The notes: generated by a model not told the origin, from the letters alone. Counted from the stretch's first letter, positions 27,284 through 36,956 are shown. The stretch is DNA of 64,000 nucleotides from Marinobacter sp. ATCH36 (GCF_023555055.1 NZ_JAMJPL010000002.1:124001-188000), one strand, 5' to 3'. Translations and numbers: made by a program.

Positions 27284-28891
27284 TCACATTTTTCCTTCAG
27301 CTATCAGCAGTCGGCGCTCATGATGCAACCCTTTGAACAGGCTATAACTCATTACCAACAGCACCAGAGTAAACGGTAAGCCGACACTCAAAGCACCTGC
27401 CTGAAGAGCCTCAAGCGCCTCCTCACCGCCAACGAACAGCAAAACACCTGCAATAGTACCCTCGGTAATGGCCCAGAAGATCCGCTGACCTTTGGGGGCG
27501 TCAACCTTTCCGCCCGATGTGATGCTATCGATCACGAGTGAACCGGAATCGGAAGAGGTGATAAAAAAAGTCAGTACCAGCGTGATGCCGATGAATGATG
27601 TAATGGCCGCGAATGGAATGTTCTCCAATGCCTGGAACAGTGCTAGGGATTCATCGGTCAGCCCTTCGGAACCCAGCGCTCCGATGCCGTTCTGAACCTG
27701 CTCAAGCCCACTGCCACCAAAGGTGCTCATCCAGACTGCGGTAATGATCGTCGGGATGATCAGCACTGCCGTCACAAATTCACGCACTGTGCGCCCCCTG
27801 GACACGCGGGCGATGAACATGCCCACGAACGGAGACCAGGAAATCCACCAGGCCCAATAAAACACCGTCCAGCCGTGGAACCAGGTAGTGTCATCTTCGC
27901 GGCCAAACGGATTACTCAGCGCCACCATATTCGAAGCATAGGAAACAGTTGTTTCCCACAACCAGTTGAAAATGGCCAGAGTGGGACCTGCGAACAGAAC
28001 GAAGACAAGCAGCAGCCCTGCCATCACCATGTTCGCATTACTCAGCATCTTCACACCGCCGTGAATACCCCGAATAACCGAAATGGTTGCGACCGCCGTC
28101 ACACCAGCGATGACGGCCACCTGAACATTGAGGCCACCTTCAATACCGAACAGATAGGAAATTCCGGAGGCTGCCTGCTGGGCACCAAAGCCAAGAGAGG
28201 TGGCAAGACCGAAAATCGTCGCCAGAACCGCCACGGTATCAATGACATTGCCAGGCCAACCCCACACCTTGTCACCGAGAATCGGGAAAAACGCTGAGCG
28301 AATAGTCAGTGGCAGGTCTTTATTGAACGCAAAAAACGACAACGAGAGGCCAACAATGGCGTAGATCGCCCACGGGTGCAGGCCCCAATGATACATCGTC
28401 GCCCCCATTGCCAGCCGAGCGCCTTCTTCGGTATTCGGCTCGACGCCCAGTGGTGTTCCAAACCAGTCCGTGTAATAGGCAACAGGCTCGGCGACAGACC
28501 AGAACATCAGGCCAGTGCCCATACCGGCAGCAAATAACATCGCGAACCAGGACAACAGGGAAAACTCGGGTTTGGCATCGACGCCGCCGATTCGAATCTT
28601 ACCCACTGGCATGAAAATAAGGGCCAGGCTAAAAAGAACAAACAGGTTGGCACTGAGAAGGAAGCCCCAGTCGAACACAGCAATAGCGCCGTTTTTGGCA
28701 CTATCGAGTAACTCTTTCGCTCCGGACGGAAAGATCAGAGTTCCAACGACAAAAGCAACAATCAGTAATGCCGTTACCGGAAACACAATGTTGTGTATAT
28801 CGAAACCGAACTTGGCAATATTGTCTTGCCCTGCTACATAATCGGTCTGATATTCATCTTTAATGACGTCACCCAAAGTGATGTCCCCCAT
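27284..28891 (-). CDS. BCCT-family betaine/choline-type osmolyte transporter (copy A)
   Basis: The 535-residue inner-membrane protein has the 12-helix BCCT pattern and the family signature in the central helices: MFWSVAEPVAYY, the tryptophan-rich HGWTVFYWAWWISWSPFVGMF (split here as HGWTVFYWAW plus WISWSPFVGMF) and TSSDSGSLVIDSITSGGK. Such carriers take up glycine betaine, choline, carnitine or related zwitterions, usually with Na+. The N- and C-terminal tails are short, unlike osmosensing BetP. It lies downstream of a close paralogue, with a terminator between, so it likely has its own promoter in 28892-29030. Confidence 0.9.
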   Translation of the reverse strand: MGDITLGDVIKDEYQTDYVAGQDNIAKFGFDIHNIVFPVTALLIVAFVVGTLIFPSGAKELLDSAKNGAIAVFDWGFLLSANLFVLFSLALIFMPVGKIRIGGVDAKPEFSLLSWFAMLFAAGMGTGLMFWSVAEPVAYYTDWFGTPLGVEPNTEEGARLAMGATMYHWGLHPWAIYAIVGLSLSFFAFNKDLPLTIRSAFFPILGDKVWGWPGNVIDTVAVLATIFGLATSLGFGAQQAASGISYLFGIEGGLNVQVAVIAGVTAVATISVIRGIHGGVKMLSNANMVMAGLLLVFVLFAGPTLAIFNWLWETTVSYASNMVALSNPFGREDDTTWFHGWTVFYWAWWISWSPFVGMFIARVSRGRTVREFVTAVLIIPTIITAVWMSTFGGSGLEQVQNGIGALGSEGLTDESLALFQALENIPFAAITSFIGITLVLTFFITSSDSGSLVIDSITSGGKVDAPKGQRIFWAITEGTIAGVLLFVGGEEALEALQAGALSVGLPFTLVLLVMSYSLFKGLHHERRLLIAEGKM

Positions 28892-29035
28892 CGCTGTAAA
28901 ATTTGGTAGCCGAATTTATTTTAGACCACCTGAACATTACACGTGGGAAATGCTAAAAGTTTGAACTCTAAGAATCAAAGTCTCCTGGCCATCTCTTTCG
29001 GTAATCCGGTACAACTGCGCCTGTACTCAAGGCAT

Positions 29036-29066
29036 AAAAAAACCGGAGCCAAAAGCCCCGGTTTTT
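29036..29066. terminator. Intrinsic terminator of BCCT copy B
   Basis: AAAAACCGG and CCGGTTTTT arms enclose a short loop. Read on the minus strand, the stem is followed by a run of seven T, directly after the stop of the gene at 29090. Confidence 0.8.
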
Positions 29067-29089
29067 CTTCGCTCAACTCAAGGGTGCTT

Positions 29090-30679
29090 TTACATCTCAC
29101 CCTTGGCCATGAGCAACTTGCGCTCATGGGTCAGCCCTTTCAGCAGACCCCATGTCATGACCAGCATGACAACCGTGAACGGCAGGCCAGCACTGATGGC
29201 GACCGCCTGGATCGCGCCCAGGGCATCATCACCACCACCGAAGATCAGCGCGGCCGCGATGGCACTTTCCATCACAACCCAGAAGACACGCTGAGAAGTC
29301 GGGGCATCGGTTTTGCCGCCAGCGGTAATGCTGTCGACAACCAGCGAACCGGAGTCAGACGATGTCACGAAGAACACAATTACCAATACAATGCCAACGA
29401 ATGACAGAATGCCGGTCAGCGGCAGGTTGGCAAACATCTGGAACATCGCCAGCGACACATCGGTCAGGCCTTCTTCAGCAAGAGCACCAGTGCCCTGCTG
29501 GATCTGCTCCAGCGCCGCGCCACCGAAACCACTCATCCATACAATGGTGATGAGCGTGGGAATCAGAAGAACGGCCGTAACAAATTCACGCACTGTGCGG
29601 CCTTTGGAGACCCGGGCAATGAACATACCAACGAACGGTGACCAGGAGATCCACCAGGCCCAGTAGAACACGGTCCAGCCGTGCATCCAGGCTTCATCTT
29701 CACGGCCAAACGGGTTGCTCAGTGGAACAATGTTGGCGACGTAAGTGGAAGATGTCACCCACAGTGTTTCCAGAATGGCCATGGTCGGGCCGGCAAAGAT
29801 TACGAAGAACAGCAGAATGCCTGCCAACGCCATGTTGACGTTACTGAGGATCTTTACACCGCCATCGAGGCCGCGAAGAACAGAGATCAGAGCCAGCGCC
29901 GTGACACCGACAATGATGGCCATCTGGACGTTGATACCTGACCCTGTTTCAAACAGGTAATTCATGCCAGACGCAGCCTGCTGCGCGCCGAAACCAAGTG
30001 ACGTTGCCAGACCAAAAATGGTCGCTACAACTGCCAGGACATCGATAATGTGGCCAGGCCAACCCCACACCTTGTCTTTCAACAGTGGGAAGAACGCCGA
30101 CCGAATAGTCAGCGGCATGCCTTTGTTGTACGCAAAAAACGCAAGTGACAGAGCCACAATGGCATAGATAGCCCAAGGGTGAAGACCCCAGTGGAACATG
30201 GTGCCACCCATCGCCAGACCAACGGCCTCAGGGGTATTGGCCTCAACGTTGAACGGGGTTTCGTACCAGCCGGTATAATAGGCCACCGGCTCGGCAACGC
30301 CCCAGAACATAAGGCCGATCCCCATACCGGCAGCAAACAGCATGGAGAACCAGGACAGGGTCGAGAAGTCCGGCTTCGCATCCATGCCGCCAAGGCGGAT
30401 TTTACCAATAGGCATGAAGATGAGCGCGAGGCTCACAATGACAAAAATATTGGCACTGAGCAGGAAAAACCAGTCAAAACTGCCAATAATGTCCCACTTC
30501 AAACCGTCCAGAATTTCCTTCGATTGTGCAGGAAACATCAGAGTACCAATTACAAACAGTAAAACGAGCACTGCTGTAATCGGAAAAACCGGCGCGTGCA
30601 GGTCAAACCCAAACTTCTGGATGTTGTCCTGCCCCGCGACGTAATCCGTCGAGTATTCGTCTTTGACTACCTCACCCAC
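29090..30679 (-). CDS. BCCT-family betaine/choline-type osmolyte transporter (copy B)
   Basis: The 529-residue protein is a close paralogue of the neighbouring transporter: both open with KDEY.TDYVAGQDNI.KFGFD and share the helix 8-10 core. It has LMFWGVAEPVAYYTGW, HGWTVFYWAWWISW and SSDSGSLVVDSITAGGK. The start is GTG with AAGGGGG about ten bases upstream. Two tandem copies with differing loop and C-terminal sequences suggest duplication followed by division of substrates. It is divergent from the glutamate-synthase-domain gene, with 198 bases between them that must hold both promoters. Confidence 0.9.
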   Translation of the reverse strand: MGEVVKDEYSTDYVAGQDNIQKFGFDLHAPVFPITAVLVLLFVIGTLMFPAQSKEILDGLKWDIIGSFDWFFLLSANIFVIVSLALIFMPIGKIRLGGMDAKPDFSTLSWFSMLFAAGMGIGLMFWGVAEPVAYYTGWYETPFNVEANTPEAVGLAMGGTMFHWGLHPWAIYAIVALSLAFFAYNKGMPLTIRSAFFPLLKDKVWGWPGHIIDVLAVVATIFGLATSLGFGAQQAASGMNYLFETGSGINVQMAIIVGVTALALISVLRGLDGGVKILSNVNMALAGILLFFVIFAGPTMAILETLWVTSSTYVANIVPLSNPFGREDEAWMHGWTVFYWAWWISWSPFVGMFIARVSKGRTVREFVTAVLLIPTLITIVWMSGFGGAALEQIQQGTGALAEEGLTDVSLAMFQMFANLPLTGILSFVGIVLVIVFFVTSSDSGSLVVDSITAGGKTDAPTSQRVFWVVMESAIAAALIFGGGDDALGAIQAVAISAGLPFTVVMLVMTWGLLKGLTHERKLLMAKGEM

Positions 30680-30877
30680 AATGGGAGCCCCCTTATTTTG
30701 ATCAGGAATGAGTAAAAGTACTTAGCTCTTCACGTTACAAGTTCGACATCTTATTGGTTTGAGTTCAAAACATCAAAGTGGCGCTATACTGAGGCACTTA
30801 TTCAAGAATAGACCAAATCCAGAAACACGACGGTGTTTTCCTTATAGAACGCCTTCTGTTCCCAGAATGAGGTTAAA

Positions 30878-32521
30878 ATGGCCAAAACGAGAACCTTTCC
30901 TTTCCGCTACACACTCTATGTCGCCAGCATTGCCGGATTTCTGATTACCCTTCCCCTGAGCGTTTATTGGGGCGGCTGGTATATCCTGCCCCTGCTTTTC
31001 GCTGGCCTGACTGCCCTTGGCACCCGGGATCTGGTACAAAGCAAACGCACAGTCAGCCGCAATTACCCGATCATCGCGCATTTTCGCTACTTTTTTGAAT
31101 CCATTGGCCCGGAAATACGCCAGTACTTCATCGAGTCAGATACGGAAGAACGGCCTTTTTCCCGGGAGCAGCGCACAATCGTTTATCAGCGTGCAAAAAA
31201 CGTCCTGGATAAGCGACCTTTCGGCTCACAGCTCAATATGTATGAAGAGGGCTTTGAGTGGCTTAACCACTCCCTGCGCCCTACTGAAATTGAAAGCAAC
31301 GACTTCCGGATCGACATCGGAAAAAATTGCGCCAAGCCCTACAGAGCCAGTGTTTTCAACATCTCCGCCATGAGCTTTGGCTCACTTTCACCCAACGCCA
31401 TTTTGAGCCTGAACAAAGGCGCAAAGCTGGGCAATTTCTATCACGACACCGGTGAAGGGTCGATCTCCCGCTATCATCGGGAACCCGGTGGCGATCTGGT
31501 TTGGGAAATTGGTTCCGGTTATTTCGGGTGTCGAAACAAAGATGGCAGCTTCTCTGAGGAAATGTTCCGGAAAAACGCCTCTCTTGATCAGGTAAAAATG
31601 ATAGAACTCAAGCTATCTCAGGGAGCAAAACCCGGGCACGGCGGCATCTTGCCAGGCGAAAAGGTGACGGCTGAAATCGCGGAAGCCAGAGGCGTGGAGC
31701 CGGGCAAGGACGTGGTCTCACCCGCCAGCCACCCGGCTTTCAGTACGCCCATCGAAATGCTGGAGTTTATTGAGAAGCTCAGAGAGCTCTCGGGCGGCAA
31801 GCCCGTGGGCTTCAAGCTGGCGATTGGTCACCCGTGGGAGTGGTTCGCTATCGTCAAGGCCATGCAGGAAACTGGCAAGAAGCCGGACTTTATCGTCGTG
31901 GATGGCGGCGAAGGTGGCACTGGTGCGGCCCCCCTGGAATTTATCAACCGTCTCGGTGAGCCCCTAACCGAAGCCCTGCTACTGGTGCACAATACGCTGG
32001 TTGGCACCAACCTGCGTGAGGACATCGCCATCGGCGCGGCGGGCAAGATTACCTCTGCCTTCGGTATTGCCCGTACCCTCGCCCTGGGCGCCGACTGGTG
32101 TAACGCCGCACGGGGTTATATGTTTGCCCTTGGCTGCATTCAGGCGCTCAACTGCCATACCGGCAAGTGCCCCAGCGGCGTTGCCACCCAGGACCCCAGG
32201 CGAGGCAAAAAGCTGGACGTTGAGGACAAAAGCCAACGCGTCTACAACTTCCACAAGAACACTCTGGACGCGCTCAGGAACCTGCTCGCGGCTTCTGGCC
32301 TCAACCATCCCTCGGCACTGGGCCCCGAACACATCCTCAGCCGGACTTCAAAAACCGAGATCCATTCCTATCTGGATCTGTTTCGGTTTCTTGCACCAGG
32401 TGCACTTCTTGAAGGTGAAACCGGTGTCAGGGTATACGATAAATACTGGCCGGTAGCGCGAAGTGACAGCTTTGACCCTCCCGAATTCATCATGGAACTG
32501 AGGGAAACCAAGCTGCGCTAG
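30878..32521 (+). CDS. FMN-binding glutamate synthase domain protein, membrane-anchored
   Basis: The 547-residue product contains the FMN/iron-sulfur synthase domain of GltB without the glutaminase domain. N-terminal hydrophobic segments (about residues 10-50) suggest membrane attachment. Domain evidence: FNISAMSFGSLSPNAILSLN, HDTGEGSISRYHREPGGDLV (FMN site region) and the cysteine cluster CIQALNCHTGKCPSGVATQD, which matches the [3Fe-4S] loop of glutamate synthases. It may use free ammonia or a non-glutamine donor; the true reaction of this subfamily is not known. AGG seven bases before the ATG supports the start. It is the last core gene before the tRNA. Confidence 0.85.
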   Translation: MAKTRTFPFRYTLYVASIAGFLITLPLSVYWGGWYILPLLFAGLTALGTRDLVQSKRTVSRNYPIIAHFRYFFESIGPEIRQYFIESDTEERPFSREQRTIVYQRAKNVLDKRPFGSQLNMYEEGFEWLNHSLRPTEIESNDFRIDIGKNCAKPYRASVFNISAMSFGSLSPNAILSLNKGAKLGNFYHDTGEGSISRYHREPGGDLVWEIGSGYFGCRNKDGSFSEEMFRKNASLDQVKMIELKLSQGAKPGHGGILPGEKVTAEIAEARGVEPGKDVVSPASHPAFSTPIEMLEFIEKLRELSGGKPVGFKLAIGHPWEWFAIVKAMQETGKKPDFIVVDGGEGGTGAAPLEFINRLGEPLTEALLLVHNTLVGTNLREDIAIGAAGKITSAFGIARTLALGADWCNAARGYMFALGCIQALNCHTGKCPSGVATQDPRRGKKLDVEDKSQRVYNFHKNTLDALRNLLAASGLNHPSALGPEHILSRTSKTEIHSYLDLFRFLAPGALLEGETGVRVYDKYWPVARSDSFDPPEFIMELRETKLR

Positions 32522-32634
32522 AAATCATCGCCGAAATGCCCTGACGATGTTTATTTTTTAAAGAAGCTGGTGTAGACTTCGCTTCCGCTAAGCCACTGAG
32601 ATTTATCTCAAGTTTCCTTGGCCGCTAGCAAATT

Positions 32635-32711
<77 letters not shown>

Positions 32712-32727
32712 ATTAGATCAAATACTT

Positions 32728-32754
32728 AGCCCGGCTTCGAAAGATCCGGGCTTT
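32728..32754 (+). terminator. Terminator after tRNA-Pro
   Basis: AGCCCGG (32728-32734) pairs with CCGGGCT (32746-32752) around an 11-base loop, followed by a short T run, 17 bases after the tRNA. Confidence 0.7.
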
Positions 32755-32778
32755 GTCGTTTCTGGAAAACAGCCTTTC

Positions 32779-32843
32779 TCGTCACCGTTTGGTCACCGTT
32801 TCTCAAACCCTTAAAAATCTCGTCACCACTCGGTCACCGTTTC
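32779..32843. repeat. Direct repeats with four GTCACCG motifs next to the tRNA
   Basis: Two 24-base units, 32779-32802 and 32820-32843, match at 21 positions. Each begins TCGTCACC and ends GGTCACCGTTTC, so a GTCACC core occurs four times in 65 bases. The second unit contains the stop codon of the minus-strand gene. Position beside the tRNA suggests arm-type recombinase or AlpA-type binding sites, or scars of repeated insertion. This is inference. Confidence 0.55.
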
Positions 32844-33298
32844 GCATGTCTCTCAAACATACCCTTTGAAAGGAACGGCTCCACCATTCGGCCGAAATCC
32901 TCAACGCCCATTTTTTCAAAATCCCGCTCTAATTGCCTGCGGCGAATGCATTCTTGCTTCAACTGTTCCTGCATTACCTGATTGTGCAGAAATAGCAACC
33001 CCGCCAGATCGCTCACACGCGACGATTCCTGCTCTGTCCTAGCTAGCACACTCTTTAATTCTGAGCATTGCTCACGAAGCTCCTGCGGACTCTCCCCAAG
33101 GCCAAAATCTGGCAGGGTTATTTCATCCAGATATATCAGCATCTTAGCCCAACACACCTGAGCATCACCAAGCAGGCGTAGAGCATCCTTTTTTGCAGAT
33201 TCACCGTCCGCCCTCCCTGGCCGAATATCCCGCTGAAGAAAGTGGCAATCCGATTCAAACCGCTTTTGCTGATCCTCAAGACACGAAACAAATCCCAT
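32834..33298 (-). CDS. Hypothetical phage/island protein, 154 residues
   Basis: The start at 33298 (MGFVSCLEDQ) has AAGGAG eight bases upstream; longer in-frame starts lack one. The product is charged and helical, with a likely coiled coil in the last 70 residues (QLKQECIRRRQLERDFEKMG). No family was recognised. It is divergent from the AlpA-type regulator and sits immediately next to the tRNA, where an integrase would normally be, so it is probably part of the mobile element. Confidence 0.6.
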   Translation of the reverse strand: MGFVSCLEDQQKRFESDCHFLQRDIRPGRADGESAKKDALRLLGDAQVCWAKMLIYLDEITLPDFGLGESPQELREQCSELKSVLARTEQESSRVSDLAGLLFLHNQVMQEQLKQECIRRRQLERDFEKMGVEDFGRMVEPFLSKGMFERHAKR

Positions 33299-33462
33299 GA
33301 CAGCACTCCTTTCTTGTTGTGTTCTAAAAACACTACCAACAGAAAGTGGCATGGCCCTGCACGAGTTGTGGCGAATAATGGCAATCGAGCCAACACCGAA
33401 TTCCGGGCGCTGGCACGTTCTGATTTCCAGCAAATATTATGGATGAAAATAGGAGTAGTGTT

Positions 33463-33675
33463 ATGAGAGTGCTGAGACTCGCAGAGGTAATTGAGAAAAC
33501 CGGCCTGGCAAGATCGACCATATATAAGTATGCCGATCTGGGCAGATTCCCGAGACCGATATCGCTGGGTGGTAAATCCGTAGGCTGGATCGAATCGGAA
33601 ATCCACGAGTGGTTGCAAGAGAAACAGGTCGAGCGTGATATGCGGCATGGGCCATCCAGAGGCTGGGGCCTTTAA
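33463..33675 (+). CDS. AlpA-family phage/island regulatory protein
   Basis: This 70-residue MerR-like winged-helix protein fits the AlpA/excisionase group. The helix-turn-helix is RLAEVIEKTGLARSTIYKYA followed by RFPRPISLGGKSVGWIESEIHEWL, a near-canonical AlpA sequence. AlpA activates the integrase gene for excision of the cryptic prophage CP4-57 in E. coli and is common in P4-like islands. The start at 33463 has AGGAG seven bases upstream; an alternative ATG at 33439 is less well placed. No integrase gene is seen on either side. Confidence 0.85.
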   Translation: MRVLRLAEVIEKTGLARSTIYKYADLGRFPRPISLGGKSVGWIESEIHEWLQEKQVERDMRHGPSRGWGL

Positions 33676-33781
33676 TTATTTCTGAAAACGTTATGGACGG
33701 TGAGGGCCTTCCATAGACCCACAACAGGCCCTCCCGTTCATGCCAGGAGCACCTTGTCCACACTGTTTGTGAGAGGTAAGG

Positions 33782-34198
33782 CTAATAGCGTTCATCTCGC
33801 AGCAGCGGGTCGCCACCCCCACCTGTAATTTCTAGTATTTCACAGATAAGCTTGAAATGTTTACGCGTTATGCCGTATACAATTTTCCCATTTCCATGAT
33901 CGTTAATTGATCTAATCTCTGTAAATTTACCCCATTGACCTTGGCCTGTGATGTAATTGTTGACTTCGTGGTGTTTTTTTAGCGATTGATCTATAAAAAT
34001 CGCCACGTAACTTTTAACTTGTTGCCACTCGATATCCGAGAGGTCGAATTCAGAGATGAACTTCGACTCTTCACTTTTTGAAATATAGCGATCTACAGAG
34101 GTTGATCCACTGGCATACTGGTCCAGCCATCGGTCCATGAAATCAGGATCATTTGCGGTTCCTCCGTACGACTCACAAAAGTCTGCATAGTCACCCAT
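33782..34198 (-). CDS. Hypothetical acidic protein, 138 residues
   Basis: The start at 34198 has GGAG six bases upstream, better than the upstream ATG at 34210. The protein is acidic and soluble (DYADFCESYGGTANDPDF, then YISKSEESKFISEFDLSDIE). Base composition is more AT-rich than the core genome. No motif was recognised. It stands alone between the AlpA gene and the PHP-ATPase operon, with about 190 bases upstream that show no strong feature. Confidence 0.5.
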   Translation of the reverse strand: MGDYADFCESYGGTANDPDFMDRWLDQYASGSTSVDRYISKSEESKFISEFDLSDIEWQQVKSYVAIFIDQSLKKHHEVNNYITGQGQWGKFTEIRSINDHGNGKIVYGITRKHFKLICEILEITGGGGDPLLRDERY

Positions 34199-34388
34199 GT
34201 CATTCTCCATATTTTGGGCATGGAATTTCTGACGAATTTTTTAACGCCGCGCTCTGCGGTAATTTAGGAGCGTAGCGGAAAATTGTCCAACAGCAGCGCT
34301 TTGTTATACGGCAATAAACCGGCCCTACATAACTTTCTCTCGGCCGGAATCAAATAGAAAGTCATCGATTCAAGTTCAACTGCTAATA

Positions 34389-34679
34389 CTAGGCTGTGTA
34401 CTTTTCGTACTCTTCTAAGTACATGTTTTCTGACTCATCACGAAATTGCTGCCGTCTCTGATGCAGATCACTAAGCTTTTCACTAATACTCTTATATATG
34501 ATTTGATGGGCTTGATTTCTAAGTTTAGCTTCGTCGTAAGTATCGATTTCAAAGCCGTCTTCGAGAGCCACGTTAACCAACCTCAGTAGAACGTTTTTAT
34601 CCAATTTATCTATTGGCTTATAGTCACCTTCTTCAGTTAAAAAGTAACCTTGACTGTTATCAATCTTTAATACTTTCAT
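34389..34679 (-). CDS. Small protein coupled to the PHP-ATPase gene, 96 residues
   Basis: The ATG at 34679 has a strong AAGGAGGAG and lies inside the last 20 bases of the PHP-ATPase gene, so the two are translationally coupled. The sequence begins MKVLKIDNSQGYFLTEEGDY and ends in a charged helix (LSDLHQRRQQFRDESENMYL). It is AT-rich like its partner. No family was recognised. The context suggests an accessory, regulator or antitoxin for the ATPase. Confidence 0.6.
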   Translation of the reverse strand: MKVLKIDNSQGYFLTEEGDYKPIDKLDKNVLLRLVNVALEDGFEIDTYDEAKLRNQAHQIIYKSISEKLSDLHQRRQQFRDESENMYLEEYEKYTA

Positions 34680-36696
34680 AACCACTCCTCCTTTCAACAT
34701 AAGCACCTTCGCCAGCTTCCAATGACTCCAGTGTTACCTTAAAATTATCTATTGTTTTACCATCAACTGACCGTAGCTCTTTATCCGATGGGTGCCCTGA
34801 ATACCTTCGATACACAACCTCTTGCCCTTCAACTTCCTTAGATGTATACAAAATATAATCTGCACTTATCGAAGCACCGACAGTACTATTATGGGTAACA
34901 ACCACTACGGGCATAGTTTTAGAAAGCTCTTTCAATATCTGATTAACTTCTCCTTTCAAAAATAGGTTATCAAAAGAAGACTCTGGCTCATCGATCAATA
35001 AATAGTCATAATTTTGAGCATCCTTGATTTCTTGCAGCAATCTAAATTCTGACCTTTCACCGCCGGAAACCCTAAAGCCGTCTCGGTTTAGTATCTCGTA
35101 TTCAATGCACGTAAAATATTTATAAAACTCGGAGGGCGTTAGAGCCTCGTTATCCTTTAATAGCATCAAGTATTGGTATGGAGAAGAGTACTCTTTATAT
35201 GCATCGGTAAATGCCACTTTTCTGCCACTAACACCCTTAACCTCACCTGCTCCTGTAAAAGCGCGTTGCTTACAAACCACTTTAAATCCCTGAATGTTTT
35301 CTTCATGTATTACCTTTTCTGTCTGCAATCGTTTTGCAATTTGATTAAACCTTTGCACCTTCTGGTGCTCAATCATGACTTTGTATAGATCAACATCTTT
35401 GACTTGAGTTGAAGATGAACGCAGATGAAGTTTGCTTTTAACGTCTCGAACAACATCATTCACAGCGCTCTTTTTCTTTCGTTCGAGATTCTTGGCCCAA
35501 AGAAGACCTATCAATTCACATGCCAGTGCTTTCAAGGCATCCATATTGAGATGTCTATCAATTACTTCCCTGTGTTCAATGTTTTCGATCAGTAGACGTA
35601 CAGCACCAAAAAGGTCACTGAGTCCCTTTTCATCGCCTGTATCAAATAAAGTTTCGTTAAACAGTGCAACTTTGGAAAAAGCATCACGTTTCCCAGCTTC
35701 CTCTGCCAACTTCATTAGAGTGTCAAGGTAATCACTTACCTTTCGCCGATTTGCTGCTAGGTCAATATTTATAACGTCGTCCACAACAGCCTTGAACGGG
35801 CTCAAATGTTTATCAGCAAAGTTGCTTTTCTTACGAGCAACGCCGTCATTAAACTCTTTCTCATTGACGGCATCATCTCGCTGAACTAAAGAGAACTGGG
35901 GAATGTATTTTACATTTTCACACTCTTCATTTATTCGATTTAAGGTTACAGTTTTCCCTGACGACCTTGTTCCAAAAATAATATTCAAACCGGTGGACAG
36001 TTGCTGACCATCATCAAAAATATTAAAAAGAGAGTTGCCATCTAACTTCGAGAGAGCAACCTTTTTTCTATCTCGAAGACTGTGCTTTATGGCATTTAAA
36101 GTCAGCTCCCCACAGTCAATATATGTCTGCCTAGGGGGAAATATGCTCAAACCTTCCTTGATTCTTAAATCACTAAATAGAACTGGCGTTAGCTCAGTCT
36201 CATCTCTCGCCATACGAATAAACTTTTTAGGGCTATCAACCTCACCTGCAGAGATAAACGCACTTAGCTGGGCAATGTTATCTCTCGATACAGCAGGTTT
36301 TTTCTGATAATGGGGGATAAGTAAATAGTTATTTAGATCGCCAAAAATTTGGATTAGTTCATCTACACTTATTGAATCCCCTATTTCCGTTATCTTCTCA
36401 GAAACTAGCCTAGTTTTAATTTGAAACTCTTCTAAATTTCTATTTTCGGAAATAACTAAGATGTGACCATTATCTAGATTTACTTCAATTCCGGGAAAGA
36501 CAATACAGTCTAACGCGTCGTCGATCTCATGGAATTGAGTAAGATTGAAAATATCGTGATTTGTTATAGCTATGGCGTCGAGTTCAGCAGAATTAACGTA
36601 TTCACTAAACTTGTCTAGTGAAAATGTAAAGTCTGCATCACTGATTGTAGGGATTGTGTGTAAGTGAAGATCAATTTTCTTCAATGGTCTCTCCAT
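34660..36696 (-). CDS. PHP phosphoesterase fused to SMC/ABC-type ATPase (TrlF-like), candidate defence protein
   Basis: The 678-residue product (numbered from the ATG at 36696) joins two domains. Residues 5-180 are a PHP domain with a full-looking metal set: H11 and H13 (DLHLHT), H47 (NHD), E71 (GIEV), H78, H129 and D176. Residues 230-660 are an ABC/SMC-type ATPase: Walker A FGTRSSGKT (241-249), a helical insert, signature SGGER (544-548), Walker B LLIDEPE (to 572) and switch His602 (VVVTHN). PHP domains hydrolyse phosphoesters, so an ATP-gated nuclease or nucleotide phosphatase is plausible. It resembles proteins annotated as TrlF-family AAA-like ATPases. Markedly AT-rich sequence points to recent transfer. 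Function is inferred. Confidence 0.7.
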   Translation of the reverse strand: MERPLKKIDLHLHTIPTISDADFTFSLDKFSEYVNSAELDAIAITNHDIFNLTQFHEIDDALDCIVFPGIEVNLDNGHILVISENRNLEEFQIKTRLVSEKITEIGDSISVDELIQIFGDLNNYLLIPHYQKKPAVSRDNIAQLSAFISAGEVDSPKKFIRMARDETELTPVLFSDLRIKEGLSIFPPRQTYIDCGELTLNAIKHSLRDRKKVALSKLDGNSLFNIFDDGQQLSTGLNIIFGTRSSGKTVTLNRINEECENVKYIPQFSLVQRDDAVNEKEFNDGVARKKSNFADKHLSPFKAVVDDVINIDLAANRRKVSDYLDTLMKLAEEAGKRDAFSKVALFNETLFDTGDEKGLSDLFGAVRLLIENIEHREVIDRHLNMDALKALACELIGLLWAKNLERKKKSAVNDVVRDVKSKLHLRSSSTQVKDVDLYKVMIEHQKVQRFNQIAKRLQTEKVIHEENIQGFKVVCKQRAFTGAGEVKGVSGRKVAFTDAYKEYSSPYQYLMLLKDNEALTPSEFYKYFTCIEYEILNRDGFRVSGGERSEFRLLQEIKDAQNYDYLLIDEPESSFDNLFLKGEVNQILKELSKTMPVVVVTHNSTVGASISADYILYTSKEVEGQEVVYRRYSGHPSDKELRSVDGKTIDNFKVTLESLEAGEGAYVERRSGYESIKD

Positions 36697-36926
36697 GAGC
36701 AATTAGAAGAAGATGCCACACCTTCTCTTCAATGAAAAAAATTTTAGCCAATGGTATCCCCAGTGCGTGGCAAGCCCTCGATATCTAGACACCTGACCGC
36801 TTCTTGATTACGCTCCGCGCTGCCACATGCACTCTCTCCAAATCGCGATAAAACAACAGCCTAGCCTAGTGTCGCTTTCCTCGCCACGTAATCGTTTGAC
36901 ATCGACCTTTTGCCCCACCAATAATA

Positions 36927-36942
36927 CTGTATAAATTAACAG
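36927..36942 (+). promoter_or_regulatory. LexA-binding SOS box upstream of umuD
   Basis: CTGTATAAATTAACAG is a perfect CTGT-N8-ACAG LexA operator with an AT-rich centre, ending 14 bases before the umuD ATG. A TTGACA at 36896-36901 is a candidate -35. DNA damage should therefore induce umuDC. Confidence 0.9.
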
Positions 36943-36956
36943 TACTAGGTGTCTCC

